The position numbers and the translations under genes are program-made. This document shows, piece after piece, positions 37,826-46,052 of a stretch of 46,052 bases of DNA (position 1 is the first letter of the stretch; every line of letters starts with the position of its first letter). Source of the stretch: Actinomycetota bacterium. GTDB lineage: Bacteria > Actinomycetota > Acidimicrobiia > Acidimicrobiales > Ilumatobacteraceae. The stretch lies in NCBI GenBank assembly GCA_027730505.1, contig JAQCGT010000009.1, positions 1 to 46,052 of the forward strand, read 5' to 3'. The notes under the pieces were generated by a model. That model was not told the origin of the DNA, did not search any database, and was given only the letters and a program-made list of their open reading frames with translations.

Positions 37826-37841
37826 GACCTCAACGGTACCG
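37814..37841. promoter_or_regulatory. Paired GGTACC operator at the tetR promoter
   Basis: CGGTACCG occurs at 37814-37821 and 37834-37841, exactly 20 bp apart. The second copy overlaps the -10 element TACCGT (minus strand, 37838-37833); the first lies in the start of the tetR coding sequence. Confidence 0.6.
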
Positions 37842-37844
37842 CAG

Positions 37845-38504
37845 TCAGGAGCGGGTCATGACGATGTCGGTCACGATGCGACCGGCCTCGATACCTTTGC
37901 GTTCGAAGCGGGTGACCGGCCGGTCGTCGGGCCGGTCGACCACCCCGCCGGTGAGATAATCGATCCCCGAGCAGACCGCGAGCATCTGCTCGGCGTAGTC
38001 GATGACATCGGTTGCCAAACGGAGACGACCGCCGGGAGCAAGGCAGCGCAGCAGCGACGCCAGTGGTTCAGGTTGGACGATGCGCCGCTGCAGCTGACGC
38101 ACCTTGGGCCACGGGTCGGGAAACCAGATCCGAATCTCCTCCAGACAGCCGTCGCCGAGTCGAGCGACGAACTCGAGCGCGTCCCCATGCACTACTCGTA
38201 CATTGGTGAGCTCGTGAGATTCGATGTCGACCAGCAGCCTCGCCAGCCCTGGGGTATGCACTTCGGCGGCGATGTGGTCGGTGTCAGGACGTTCGATCGC
38301 CGAATGCAGCGTGGCCTCACCCGCCCCACAGCCCACTTCGAGCACGAGCGGAGCAGTGCGGCAGAACACGGCGGAAGTATCGATGGCCGGCCCGGCCACA
38401 TCGAGCGCGTAGATCGGTTCGAGACGCTCGAACGCTGCGGCCCGTGTCGGCGACATCCGTCGACGGCGGGGCTTGAACGTGCGGGAGCGGACCGGAGCGG
38501 TCAC
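37845..38504 (-). CDS. trmB: tRNA (guanine-N7-)-methyltransferase
   Basis: A 219-residue SAM-dependent enzyme that makes m7G46 in the variable loop of tRNA. Diagnostic patterns: 'VRSRTFKPRRRR' near the start, the SAM loop LEVGCGAGEAT (54-64), IWFPDPWPKVRQLQRR and the C-terminal 'TRFERKG'. The GTG start at 38504 overlaps the stop of the upstream oxygenase gene as GTGA. The gap to tetR is only 19 bp and contains the tetR -10 and one operator half. Confidence 0.96.
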   Translation of the reverse strand: MTAPVRSRTFKPRRRRMSPTRAAAFERLEPIYALDVAGPAIDTSAVFCRTAPLVLEVGCGAGEATLHSAIERPDTDHIAAEVHTPGLARLLVDIESHELTNVRVVHGDALEFVARLGDGCLEEIRIWFPDPWPKVRQLQRRIVQPEPLASLLRCLAPGGRLRLATDVIDYAEQMLAVCSGIDYLTGGVVDRPDDRPVTRFERKGIEAGRIVTDIVMTRS

Positions 38505-39472
38505 GTGTGATCACCTTGGGTCGACCGGAAGCGTTCCATGAGGTGTTGGCCGGCGGATATCGGAGCCGGCACCGACGACCCGTCAGCAGGTCGACACGCC
38601 TCGAGGCAGTCGATCTGGGCATCCCAGTTCGCGTTGTGAAAGAACGCGATGGAGAAACGCTCGTTGCCAGCCCCACCGGCCGGCGGCAACTGCACTCGGT
38701 GGAGCGTCGAACGCCACCGCCCATTGGTCCAGCGTTCGAGCGCATCACCGATGTTCACGACATACGCACCGTCGGTGGCCGGAACCGGGTGCCACGTGTT
38801 GTCACGGCCGAGCACCTCGAGACCCCCCGGAGCGTCGTCTTGTCGCAACAGGGTGAGCGTGCCGTAGTCCGAGTGCGCGCCGGCGCGCAGCTGGCCGGTT
38901 TCCGCTGTGGTCGGGTCGACGTGGGGGTAATGGAGGAGCCGCAACGCTGAGGTGTGTCGATCGATCGATGCCGTGAAGGTGTCCGGAGACATGCCGAGTC
39001 CGATCGCCATCAGTGAGAGCAGCCGTGCCGCAAGGTCGGCGAGCGCGTCGTAGTAGCGATGCATCACCGTTGCCATCTCGGGCAGCTCTGCCGGCCAACG
39101 ATTCGGCGAGTACGCAAATGCGGCCGCAGGGTCGGCGGCGATGACATCGGCGACGTCAGCAGGATCGACGAAGGGGCCGATCGAGTATGTCTCTTTCATG
39201 TCGGCTGGGGTCTGTCCCCCTCGGCTGGCGGCGAGACGCTCGACGAGATAGGGGCCGTACCCGTAGGCATCGCCATCAGGGATGGCGACGGACCGTTTCG
39301 CCGAGGCGGGGAGCTCGAAGAAGCGCTGCGCGGTCAACCATGCATCACGTTCGAGTACGGCTTCGAGTCCGTGGCCGATGATTTGGACGAAGCCGAGGTG
39401 AGAACATGCATCGTCGAGGCCGGCGGCGACATCGCCAATGGGATTGCGGAGATCGATGGTCGGCACGCTCAC
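38501..39472 (-). CDS. Isopenicillin N synthase-like 2-oxoglutarate/Fe(II) oxygenase
   Basis: A 323-residue non-haem iron enzyme with the double-stranded beta-helix fold. The iron ligands are His200, Asp202 (HSDYGTLTLL) and His258 (STLHRV); Arg272 and Ser274 (RFSIAFF) bind the 2-oxoglutarate carboxylate. The N-terminal 'GFVQIIGHGL' belongs to the same family. Members hydroxylate or desaturate diverse small molecules; neighbours give no substrate. The GTG start has TACGCT 6 nt upstream, a leaderless arrangement, and its stop overlaps the trmB start. Confidence 0.92.
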   Translation of the reverse strand: MSVPTIDLRNPIGDVAAGLDDACSHLGFVQIIGHGLEAVLERDAWLTAQRFFELPASAKRSVAIPDGDAYGYGPYLVERLAASRGGQTPADMKETYSIGPFVDPADVADVIAADPAAAFAYSPNRWPAELPEMATVMHRYYDALADLAARLLSLMAIGLGMSPDTFTASIDRHTSALRLLHYPHVDPTTAETGQLRAGAHSDYGTLTLLRQDDAPGGLEVLGRDNTWHPVPATDGAYVVNIGDALERWTNGRWRSTLHRVQLPPAGGAGNERFSIAFFHNANWDAQIDCLEACRPADGSSVPAPISAGQHLMERFRSTQGDHT

Positions 39473-39478
39473 GTGTCG

Positions 39479-39484
39479 AGCGTA
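39479..39484 (-). promoter_or_regulatory. -10 element of the 2OG-Fe(II) oxygenase gene
   Basis: TACGCT on the minus strand ends 6 nt before the GTG at 39472. The same hexamer and spacing are seen at the amidase start (45086-45091). Confidence 0.5.
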
Positions 39485-39503
39485 CCGACCGATCGATCAG
39501 GCC

Positions 39504-40718
39504 TCAGGCGGCCAGCGATGAACGCTCGAGAATGTGCACGCCGCACGCCGAAGCGAGCCCGATGACGTGTGCTAGACCGATCTTGGCCCCCTCGATCTGA
39601 CGGTCGCCACCCTCGCCGCGGACGTGTTGGCAGACCTCCCAGATGTTGGCGATTCCGGTGGCTGAGATTGGGTGACCCTTCGACTGCAGACCCCCCGATA
39701 CGTTCACCGGGAGCCGACCATCACGGAATGGTGCGCCCGACTCGAAGAAGTCAACGGCACCTCCCTCATCGCACAACATCAGATTGTCGTAGTGCACGAG
39801 TTCGGCGGTGGCGAAGCAGTCGTGCAGTTCGACGAGATCGAGATCCTGCGGGCCGACACCGGCTTGCTCGTAGGCCTGACGGGCTGCATTGCGAGTCAGG
39901 GTGTTGACGTCGGGAAGGATCTGGCATGACTCCTGCCACGGATCGGAGGTGAGAACAGACGCTGACACCTTGACGGCTCGGCGCTGTTGCTCGAGTGAGA
40001 GCGTGCGCAGTGTTTCGCCGTTGACCACGACCGCAGCCGCCGCTCCATCACAGTTGGCCGAGCACATCGGCCGGGTGTTCGGGTAGGCGATCATCACGTC
40101 GTTCATGATCTGCTCGAGCGGCATGGCCTTGGTGTACGCCGCCAGTGGGTTGAGCGTCGAGTGACCGTGGTTCTTCTCGCTGATGCGGGCGAACAACTCA
40201 AAGCTGGTACCACCGTAACGGTGGCCGTACTCCATGCCGATCTGAGCGAAGACTCCGGGCATCGCCTCCGTGCCGATACGCCCGTCGACTGGTGCCACCG
40301 CGCCGAAACGTCCCGAGCGAGTCCATTCCTCCCCGTCCGACTTCGCCCTTCCTCCTGCGCCGAGCAGACCGGCTCCGGCCAGTTTCTCGACGCCGACAGC
40401 GAGCCCGTAGTCAACCTCCCCAGCCTTCACAGCCATGATCGCCGTTCGAAGTGCCGTGGCGCCGGTGGCACAGGCATTCGACACGTTGTAGGCGGGAATA
40501 CCGGTCTGGCCGACCTGCTTCTGCAGCTGCTGGGCGATCGATCCCGAGCCGAACAGGTTGCCGGCGGCCAGCACACCAATCTCCCGCATGGTGACCCCAG
40601 CGTCAGCGAGGGCTCCCAGAATCGCCTGTGCTCCGAGATCGACCACGTCGAGATCGGGGTGCTTGCCAAATTTGGTCATATGAATCCCGAGGATCCAGAT
40701 GTCATCGCTCCTGGACAT
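39504..40718 (-). CDS. SCP-x-type thiolase
   Basis: A 404-residue thiolase-superfamily enzyme. Unlike the protein at 13596 it keeps the catalytic pieces: Cys83 (NVSNACATGATAL), ELHDCFATAE, SKGHPISATG and a C-terminal Cys (SACGVHIL). It should cleave 3-oxoacyl-CoA with CoA, or carry out an aldol-type cleavage as in the thiolase-like Ltp2 of steroid degradation. It is preceded by a DUF35 gene, the usual partner of this thiolase class. The ATG has AAGGAG 6 nt upstream, and the gap between the two genes is 33 bp. Confidence 0.92.
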   Translation of the reverse strand: MSRSDDIWILGIHMTKFGKHPDLDVVDLGAQAILGALADAGVTMREIGVLAAGNLFGSGSIAQQLQKQVGQTGIPAYNVSNACATGATALRTAIMAVKAGEVDYGLAVGVEKLAGAGLLGAGGRAKSDGEEWTRSGRFGAVAPVDGRIGTEAMPGVFAQIGMEYGHRYGGTSFELFARISEKNHGHSTLNPLAAYTKAMPLEQIMNDVMIAYPNTRPMCSANCDGAAAAVVVNGETLRTLSLEQQRRAVKVSASVLTSDPWQESCQILPDVNTLTRNAARQAYEQAGVGPQDLDLVELHDCFATAELVHYDNLMLCDEGGAVDFFESGAPFRDGRLPVNVSGGLQSKGHPISATGIANIWEVCQHVRGEGGDRQIEGAKIGLAHVIGLASACGVHILERSSLAA

Positions 40719-40751
40719 GTGTGCTCCTTAACTGTGTCTTTGTTCCCCGCC

Positions 40752-41150
40752 TCAGGCGGGCTCGAATCCGTAGTTGATGGCCTCGACACCGGCGGAATCG
40801 GTGCCGACGACAGTGGTGGCGAGACGAACCCTCATACCGAGCGATACGTGCTCAGGGTCGGGAGGACAGTTGATGATGTTGCCCCGCACGCTGGTGCCCC
40901 CACAGTCAACGACGGCGGCCACGAAGGGCACATCGACGCCGGGGGCAGCGAACGTCACGATCGTGAAGGCTCGCACCTCACCCTCGGTGGGGACGTCTGC
41001 GGTGGTGAACTCGGTGCCGAAACATCCAGCGCAGGCGTTGCGACGGTCGAAGTATCGGGCGCCGCACCCGGTGCACTCATATGCAATGAGGTGGGGTTCG
41101 GGTTCGAGGACCAGGTAGTCGACGAAGGGAATCCGTGTCACGGTGCTCAT
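40752..41150 (-). CDS. DUF35 zinc-ribbon/OB-fold protein
   Basis: A 132-residue partner of thiolases and aldolases acting on CoA esters. The zinc ribbon is Cys26-x2-Cys29 and Cys40-x2-Cys43 (ECTGCG, ACAGCFG), followed by an OB-fold (about 50-132). Such proteins bind acyl-CoA and stabilise the thiolase-like subunit. The ATG has the strong ribosome site GAGGAGG 4-5 nt upstream, with TAGCGT 23 nt upstream (41174-41179) as likely -10. It leads a two-gene operon with the thiolase. The 90-bp divergent gap also holds a near-perfect dyad, GGCTCG-A-CGAGCC, at 41207-41219. Confidence 0.92.
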   Translation of the reverse strand: MSTVTRIPFVDYLVLEPEPHLIAYECTGCGARYFDRRNACAGCFGTEFTTADVPTEGEVRAFTIVTFAAPGVDVPFVAAVVDCGGTSVRGNIINCPPDPEHVSLGMRVRLATTVVGTDSAGVEAINYGFEPA

Positions 41151-41240
41151 TTTGCCTCCTCAAGGATGACCGAACGCTAGGTCACGGTCGACTGGGTCGA
41201 CGAGTCGGCTCGACGAGCCAGCTGATGGCATTCTGTGCAC

Positions 41241-42425
41241 ATGTCAGCCCTCGCCGCCATGACCGGATTGTCCGATGAGGAGTCGGCGATCGTCGACGTG
41301 GTGGCCGAGTGGGTTGACCGTGAGGTGCGTCCGGTGGTTCGTGACCTCGAACACGGCGACACGTACCCGGCCGATCTCATCGACCAGATGAAGCAGATGG
41401 GGGTGTACGGGCTGGCCATTCCCGAGCCCTGGGGTGAATCGGTGGTATCGGCACGGTGTTATGCCCGCATCACTGAAGAGATCGCTCGGGGCTGGATGTC
41501 GCTCGCCGGAGCATTCGGCGGGCATTCGGTCGTGTCGAAACTGCTCGTTCGCTTCGGCACCGATGCCCAGCGAGAGCGCTACCTGCCGGCAATGTCAACG
41601 GGTGCTGTCAGAGCAACGATGGCGCTCACCGAACCCGACGGTGGGTCGGATCTGCAGTCGATTCGAACCGTCGCCAAACCGACCACCCGTGACGGCGTCG
41701 ACGGATACGTGATCAACGGGTCGAAAACGTGGATCACCAACTCGCGTATGAGCGACGTGGTGGCACTGCTCTGCAAGACCGACCCCGACGTCGAACCGCG
41801 CCACCGTGGGATCTCGATCCTGCTCGTCGAGAAGGTGCCCGGTTTCACCGTCGGCAGGAACCTGCCGAAGCTCGGCTACCGGGGTGTCGAGAGTTGTGAG
41901 TTGTCGTTCGACGACTGTTTCGTTCCGGCCGACGCCTTGCTCGGCGGGACTGAAGGACACGGTTTCACGCAGATGATGGGCGGTCTCGAGATCGGCCGGA
42001 TCCAAGTGGCTGCTCGCGCCATTGGCGTTGCTCGCGCCGCCTTCGACGATGCGCTCGCATACGCCCGCGAGCGGACGACATTCGGAAAGCCGATCTGGCA
42101 GCACCAGTCGGTCGGCAATCTGCTGGCCGACATGGCAACGCGCATCACCGCCGCCCAACAGTTGAACTATCACGCCGCCGATCGCTTCGACTCGGGGGCA
42201 CGTGCCGACATGGAGGCCGGTATGGCGAAACTGTTCTGCTCGGAGATGGCTGCCGACGTGACCCTCGATGCCATCCGGATCCATGGCGGTCACGGCTATT
42301 CCACCGAGTACGACGTCGAGCGGTATTACCGCGACGCGCCCTTGATGATCGTCGGCGAGGGCACCAATGAGATTCAGCGCAATGTGATCGCTCGCCAACT
42401 CGTCGAACGCGATCCGAGAGCCTGA
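41241..42425 (+). CDS. Acyl-CoA dehydrogenase
   Basis: A 394-residue FAD enzyme for the first oxidation of acyl-CoA beta-oxidation. It has 'MALTEPDGGSDLQSI', 'INGSKTWITNSRMSD', 'ERTTFGKPIWQHQSVGNLLADM' (quoted start ERTTFGKPI) and the C-terminal GEGTNEIQRNV with catalytic Glu373 in place. Thus it differs from the dehydrogenase at 34829. An upstream GTG two codons earlier is possible; the ATG at 41241 is preferred, with CATTCT 6 nt upstream as a weak -10. It is divergent from the DUF35/thiolase operon and converges on a CoA transferase. The acyl substrate is unknown. Confidence 0.93.
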   Translation: MSALAAMTGLSDEESAIVDVVAEWVDREVRPVVRDLEHGDTYPADLIDQMKQMGVYGLAIPEPWGESVVSARCYARITEEIARGWMSLAGAFGGHSVVSKLLVRFGTDAQRERYLPAMSTGAVRATMALTEPDGGSDLQSIRTVAKPTTRDGVDGYVINGSKTWITNSRMSDVVALLCKTDPDVEPRHRGISILLVEKVPGFTVGRNLPKLGYRGVESCELSFDDCFVPADALLGGTEGHGFTQMMGGLEIGRIQVAARAIGVARAAFDDALAYARERTTFGKPIWQHQSVGNLLADMATRITAAQQLNYHAADRFDSGARADMEAGMAKLFCSEMAADVTLDAIRIHGGHGYSTEYDVERYYRDAPLMIVGEGTNEIQRNVIARQLVERDPRA

Positions 42426-42432
42426 GACCGGC

Positions 42433-43611
42433 CTAGATCACGCTGTCGGCGCGCCATCGCTCGATCTGTTCGCGGTCGTAGCCCAGTTCGGCGAGAATCG
42501 CCTCAGTGTGCTCCCCCACCTCCGGGATCGGCCCCATTGGTTCGTCGAGGCCGTGCATGATTGCCGGGGGCCGGAGCGCCTTGATCGGACCCGACGGAGT
42601 GGCCACTTCTCGCCACCGGTCGCGCGTTGCGAGTTGTGGGTGCTGGATCAGCGCTGTGACGTCGTTGACCCGACCATTGGCGATCCCAGCTGCGTCGAGG
42701 CGGGCGATGACATCGCTCGTCGAGAGCGCAGCGAACACCTCTTCGATCTCGGCGGCCAATTCCACTCGATGACGGCTTCGGGCTGCGTTGTCGGCAAAGC
42801 GAGGATCTCCGGCGACGCCGTGGCGGTCGAGCACCGTCATGCAGAACGACATCCACTCGCGTTCGTTCTGAATACCGAACTGCACACGCCCGTCAGCTGT
42901 GGCGAACGACCCGTAGGGGTAGATCGTCGGATGTGAATCGCCAGCACGCGGCGGTGCTTCACCTGAATACATCGCGTAGTGAATCGGATGCCCCATCCAT
43001 TCGGTGAGTGCATCGAACAGCGACACCTCGATGGCGGTGCCCTCGCCGGTGCGCCAGCGATGCACGAGCGCCGCCAACACCGATGAATACACGTACATGC
43101 CACCGGCGATGTCTGCCGCGGAGATGCCCGCACGCACCGTCATGTCCTCGGTGCCGGTCACCGAGAGCAGTCCGGCCTCGGCCTGGACGAGTAGGTCGTA
43201 CGCCTTGCGACCCTCGTAGGGGCCGCCCGTGCCGTACCCGGTGAGGTCGACGGTGATGAGTTCGGGATGTTCGGCACGAAGTGACGCAGAGTCGATGCCG
43301 AGACGCTGGGTCGCACCCGGTGCCAGGTTCTGGACGACAACATCGGAGATCGACGCAAGATGCCGCACGATCGCCACGCCGTCACGGGTTGTGAGGTCAA
43401 GGGTGATCGACTCCTTGGTGCGGTTGAGCCAAGCGAAGTAGCTCGACAACCCGTTTGCCCTCGTGTCGTAGTGACGGGCGAAGTCGCCATCACCTCGACG
43501 TTCGACCTTGATGACTCGAGCACCGAGGTCGGCCAGTTGGCGGGTGGCGAATGGGACGGCGACGGCCTGCTCGATCGCAAGGACGGTGACGCCGTCGAGT
43601 GCTGCGGTCAT
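42433..43611 (-). CDS. Family III CoA transferase (CaiB/BaiF type), second copy
   Basis: A 392-residue CoA transferase related to the one at 27344. The N-terminal 'VAVPFATRQLADLGARVIKVER' pattern (from residue 17), 'NRTKESITLDLTTRDGVAI' and the catalytic Asp139 (KAYDLLVQAEAG) are clear. A frame about 130 codons longer runs into the amidase gene; the ATG at 43611 is chosen because it precedes the first conserved strand and lies 10 bp after the amidase stop. With the amidase it forms a two-gene unit, which could release an acid from an amide and then charge it with CoA. Confidence 0.93.
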   Translation of the reverse strand: MTAALDGVTVLAIEQAVAVPFATRQLADLGARVIKVERRGDGDFARHYDTRANGLSSYFAWLNRTKESITLDLTTRDGVAIVRHLASISDVVVQNLAPGATQRLGIDSASLRAEHPELITVDLTGYGTGGPYEGRKAYDLLVQAEAGLLSVTGTEDMTVRAGISAADIAGGMYVYSSVLAALVHRWRTGEGTAIEVSLFDALTEWMGHPIHYAMYSGEAPPRAGDSHPTIYPYGSFATADGRVQFGIQNEREWMSFCMTVLDRHGVAGDPRFADNAARSRHRVELAAEIEEVFAALSTSDVIARLDAAGIANGRVNDVTALIQHPQLATRDRWREVATPSGPIKALRPPAIMHGLDEPMGPIPEVGEHTEAILAELGYDREQIERWRADSVI

Positions 43612-43621
43612 CGCCGACAGG

Positions 43622-45079
43622 TCACTCGTAGCCAGGCGGTGGAACGAACCCGCCGAGTTCGCGCTCGACCAGTTCTGCGAACCGGATCGAGCGGCGGTCG
43701 TGCAGGTGTGGGGCGACGATCTGGATGCCGGCTGGGAGGCCGTCGGCGCAGAGGCCGACAGGGGCGACGGTGCCGGGCAGATAGGCATTGCACGACCAGC
43801 CGGCCCAGAACAACTGGTCGACGACGGGTTCGGTGCCGCCGTTGATGGGGATGCGTCTCGTGGCTCGGGTGCCGGCGTGGTCATGTGGGTACGCCGTCGA
43901 CGCCGCCGTCGGGCAGAGCAGCAGGTCGTACTCGGTGAAGAACCGTGCCCATTCGAGCCGGTAGCCCTCACGGCGATTGTGGTGCTGCCACCACTCACGG
44001 TGACCCATGGTCATCGCATGGTCGACGAGCGCTTGGTAGCTGCGATCGCCGGCATCCCACGCAGCTGATCCGGCCGTGGCAGCCGCGAACTGCTCGTCGT
44101 TCGTCATCGCTCCTGTTGCGGCGCGAAGCAGCATCAGATAGTTCTCGAAATATTCGTGCTGATCGACGTTCGGTGTCGCCTCGACAATGGTGCAGCCAGC
44201 GGCGGCGAGTTGATCGACGGCCCATTGCAATCGATCGAGCAGCACCGTGTCATTCTCGATCACCGGGGTGTCGAGCATGACAGCCACGGTGAATTCGCTG
44301 AGTTTGGTCTGACGAGCCTCAGGGAGGTCGACTCGATAGCCGGTCGCATCAAGGCCGGCTGATCCAGCCAGAATCGACAACGCGACGTCCAAGTCACCGG
44401 CCGAGCGGGCCATCGGGCCGCAGACGCTGATGTCGACCTCGGGCAACATGCCGGGCACGACAAATCCTTGGTGCGGCACGAGCGACATGGTCGGCTTGTG
44501 GCCGAACACACCGCAATAGTGAGCCGGGTTGCGGATCGAAGCGCCGATGTCACTGCCGAGTTCGAGCCCCGCCATCCCGGTGGCGAGCGCGACTGCGGAC
44601 CCGCCCGACGAGCCGCCCGGCACACGGGTGACGTCCCACGGGTTGTTCGTGGTGCCGTAGATCTCGTTGAAGCTCTGCCAGTCGCCCAGCATGAACGGCA
44701 CGTTGGTCTTGCCGTAGATGTTGGCGCCTGCTGCGATCAGTCGCTGCACGGTCGGGGCGTCGGTGCCCGACACGTTGTTGCGCCACTCTGGGTTTCCCCA
44801 GGTGGCCGGTGTGTCCGACCAGTCGTAGGCCTCCTTGATCGTCATCGGCACGCCATGGAGAGGGCCGCGGTAGCAGCCCTGTTCGGCTTCGCGATCAAGC
44901 ACCGTGGCATGTGCTCGAGCCTCCTCGAGCCGGGTGACGATCACGGCATTGACCGCTGGGTTGTGCCGTTCGTAGCGACTGATCGCGTGCTCGAGTAGTT
45001 CACTCGGGGTGGTTTCACCCCGCCGAACCATGGCGGCGAGCTCGGTGGCGGATCGCAACATGATGCTGTCGTCGGGCAT
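43622..45079 (-). CDS. Amidase (amidase signature family)
   Basis: A 485-residue Ser-cisSer-Lys hydrolase that cleaves carboxamides. The triad is visible: Lys82 (MTIKEAYDW), the cis-Ser in PGGSSGGSA (154-162, Ser157/158) and nucleophile Ser181 (GSDIGASIRNPAHYCG). The absence of Gat neighbours and the length argue against the GatA amidotransferase subunit. The ATG at 45079 has TACGCT 6 nt upstream, so it is probably leaderless. It is transcribed with a CoA transferase. A second amidase begins at 45860 on the other strand. The substrate is unknown. Confidence 0.93.
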   Translation of the reverse strand: MPDDSIMLRSATELAAMVRRGETTPSELLEHAISRYERHNPAVNAVIVTRLEEARAHATVLDREAEQGCYRGPLHGVPMTIKEAYDWSDTPATWGNPEWRNNVSGTDAPTVQRLIAAGANIYGKTNVPFMLGDWQSFNEIYGTTNNPWDVTRVPGGSSGGSAVALATGMAGLELGSDIGASIRNPAHYCGVFGHKPTMSLVPHQGFVVPGMLPEVDISVCGPMARSAGDLDVALSILAGSAGLDATGYRVDLPEARQTKLSEFTVAVMLDTPVIENDTVLLDRLQWAVDQLAAAGCTIVEATPNVDQHEYFENYLMLLRAATGAMTNDEQFAAATAGSAAWDAGDRSYQALVDHAMTMGHREWWQHHNRREGYRLEWARFFTEYDLLLCPTAASTAYPHDHAGTRATRRIPINGGTEPVVDQLFWAGWSCNAYLPGTVAPVGLCADGLPAGIQIVAPHLHDRRSIRFAELVERELGGFVPPPGYE

Positions 45080-45085
45080 TGCTTG

Positions 45086-45091
45086 AGCGTA
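45086..45091 (-). promoter_or_regulatory. -10 element of the amidase gene
   Basis: TACGCT on the minus strand ends 6 nt before the amidase ATG. It shares the 117-bp divergent gap with the peroxiredoxin promoter. Confidence 0.5.
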
Positions 45092-45125
45092 GGTCGCAGA
45101 GTCACGACGAGTTCATGTGGAGCTG

Positions 45126-45154
45126 TTGCAATTCCCGACCGTTTTGGTCATAAT
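45126..45154 (+). promoter_or_regulatory. Promoter of the peroxiredoxin gene
   Basis: TTGCAA (45126-45131) and CATAAT (45149-45154) are 17 bp apart, a good match to a housekeeping-sigma promoter. The whole 45140-45185 stretch is markedly AT-rich for this genome. A second -10 candidate, TACTTT, is at 45165-45170. Confidence 0.55.
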
Positions 45155-45168
45155 AAAAGCCGACTACT

Positions 45169-45183
45169 TTGATCAACTATCAA
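45169..45183 (+). promoter_or_regulatory. Dyad in the peroxiredoxin leader, possible operator
   Basis: TTGAT-N5-ATCAA is a perfect 5-bp dyad between the promoter and the ribosome site. It contains the T-N11-A pattern of LysR-type sites, the class that includes OxyR. Binding by such a regulator is inference; no regulator gene is adjacent. Confidence 0.4.
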
Positions 45184-45196
45184 TAGAGGAGTGAAT

Positions 45197-45832
<636 letters not shown>

Positions 45833-45847
45833 CCTCGCCCAATCGCC

Positions 45848-45853
45848 TACCAT
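45848..45853 (+). promoter_or_regulatory. -10 element of the second amidase gene
   Basis: TACCAT ends 6 nt before the ATG at 45860, in the 27-bp gap after the peroxiredoxin stop. It is another leaderless-type start. Confidence 0.45.
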
Positions 45854-45859
45854 CGGGCG

Positions 45860-46052
45860 ATGGCGACCGATGACATCACTCTGGTAACGGCGACAGACCA
45901 GTTGGCGGCGCTCAATCGACGAGAGATCAGCGCGGTCGAGTTGCTGCAAGCACACCTCGTCCGCCAGGACGCGATCCACGATCAGGTGAATGCGATCGTG
46001 ACCCTTGACATCGACCGGGCGATGAATACCGCTCGTTCGATCGATGACGATC
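45860..46052 (+). CDS. Amidase, N-terminal fragment cut by the window edge
   Basis: The frame runs open from ATG at 45860 to the last base (64 codons). The visible part, with 'LNRREISAVELLQAHLVRQDAI' (near residues 18-39, key part ISAVELL) and 'VNAIVTLDIDRAM', is the typical N-terminal helix region of amidase-signature enzymes. The catalytic Lys and Ser residues lie outside the window. GatA is not excluded from this fragment alone, though no gatC precedes it. Confidence 0.75.
   Translation, partial: MATDDITLVTATDQLAALNRREISAVELLQAHLVRQDAIHDQVNAIVTLDIDRAMNTARSIDDD

Noticed and set aside
43612-43998. N-terminal extension of the second CoA transferase
   Set aside because: The extra 129 codons overlap the amidase in another frame and are Ser/Pro/Arg-rich without structure; the conserved protein starts at 43611.

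Overview
The window is GC-rich (by eye about 65%), gene-dense DNA. I find no rRNA, tRNA, CRISPR array or insertion sequence, and no gene-free stretch above about 120 bases. It looks like the chromosome of an actinobacterium, most probably of the Acidimicrobiia (Ilumatobacter-like). This is inferred from the rpiB-glyA-wecA-atp gene order, an actinobacterial-type RpiB (Glu in place of the catalytic Cys), an F-type ATP synthase with two b-like subunits, and many CoA-ester enzymes. The genus is a guess.

Layout. 1-1472 is the 5' part of an S9 peptidase, divergent from class II fructose bisphosphatase glpX. 2516-13512, on the minus strand, runs rpiB, glyA, wecA-like transferase, atpZ-like, atpI, atpB, atpE, b', b, atpH, atpA, atpG, atpD, atpC: serine/glycine interconversion, a cell-wall lipid-carrier enzyme and a complete ATP synthase. 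13596-24396, on the plus strand, carries a thiolase-like protein lacking usual catalytic residues, a nucleoside hydrolase coupled to a DPP-IV-like peptidase, a TerB-like protein behind a hairpin and possible leader peptide, a sucrose phosphorylase, a TauE/SafE exporter and a 1138-residue fused indolepyruvate ferredoxin oxidoreductase.

24406-37825 is the most interesting part. A tightly packed minus-strand operon (carboxyltransferase, biotin carboxylase/BCCP, AtuA-family protein, CoA transferase, HisC-like aminotransferase, two DUF202 membrane proteins, KAS III) faces a plus-strand operon (TIGR03084 protein, acyl-CoA dehydrogenase, nitronate monooxygenase-like protein), with a TetR regulator at the far end. 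The divergent promoter and the tetR promoter both carry two GGTACC palindromes exactly 20 bp apart. I infer one TetR-controlled regulon for breakdown of an unknown, perhaps branched or terpenoid, acyl-CoA, resembling the Pseudomonas atu genes in content.

37845-46052 holds trmB, a 2OG-Fe(II) oxygenase, a thiolase with its DUF35 partner, a second acyl-CoA dehydrogenase, a second CoA transferase, an amidase, a 1-Cys peroxiredoxin with an AT-rich regulated-looking promoter, and the start of a second amidase. Many first-in-operon genes have a TAnnnT hexamer 5-8 nt before the start codon and no Shine-Dalgarno, while internal genes often have one. Leaderless transcripts therefore appear common here, and I used this to choose several starts.
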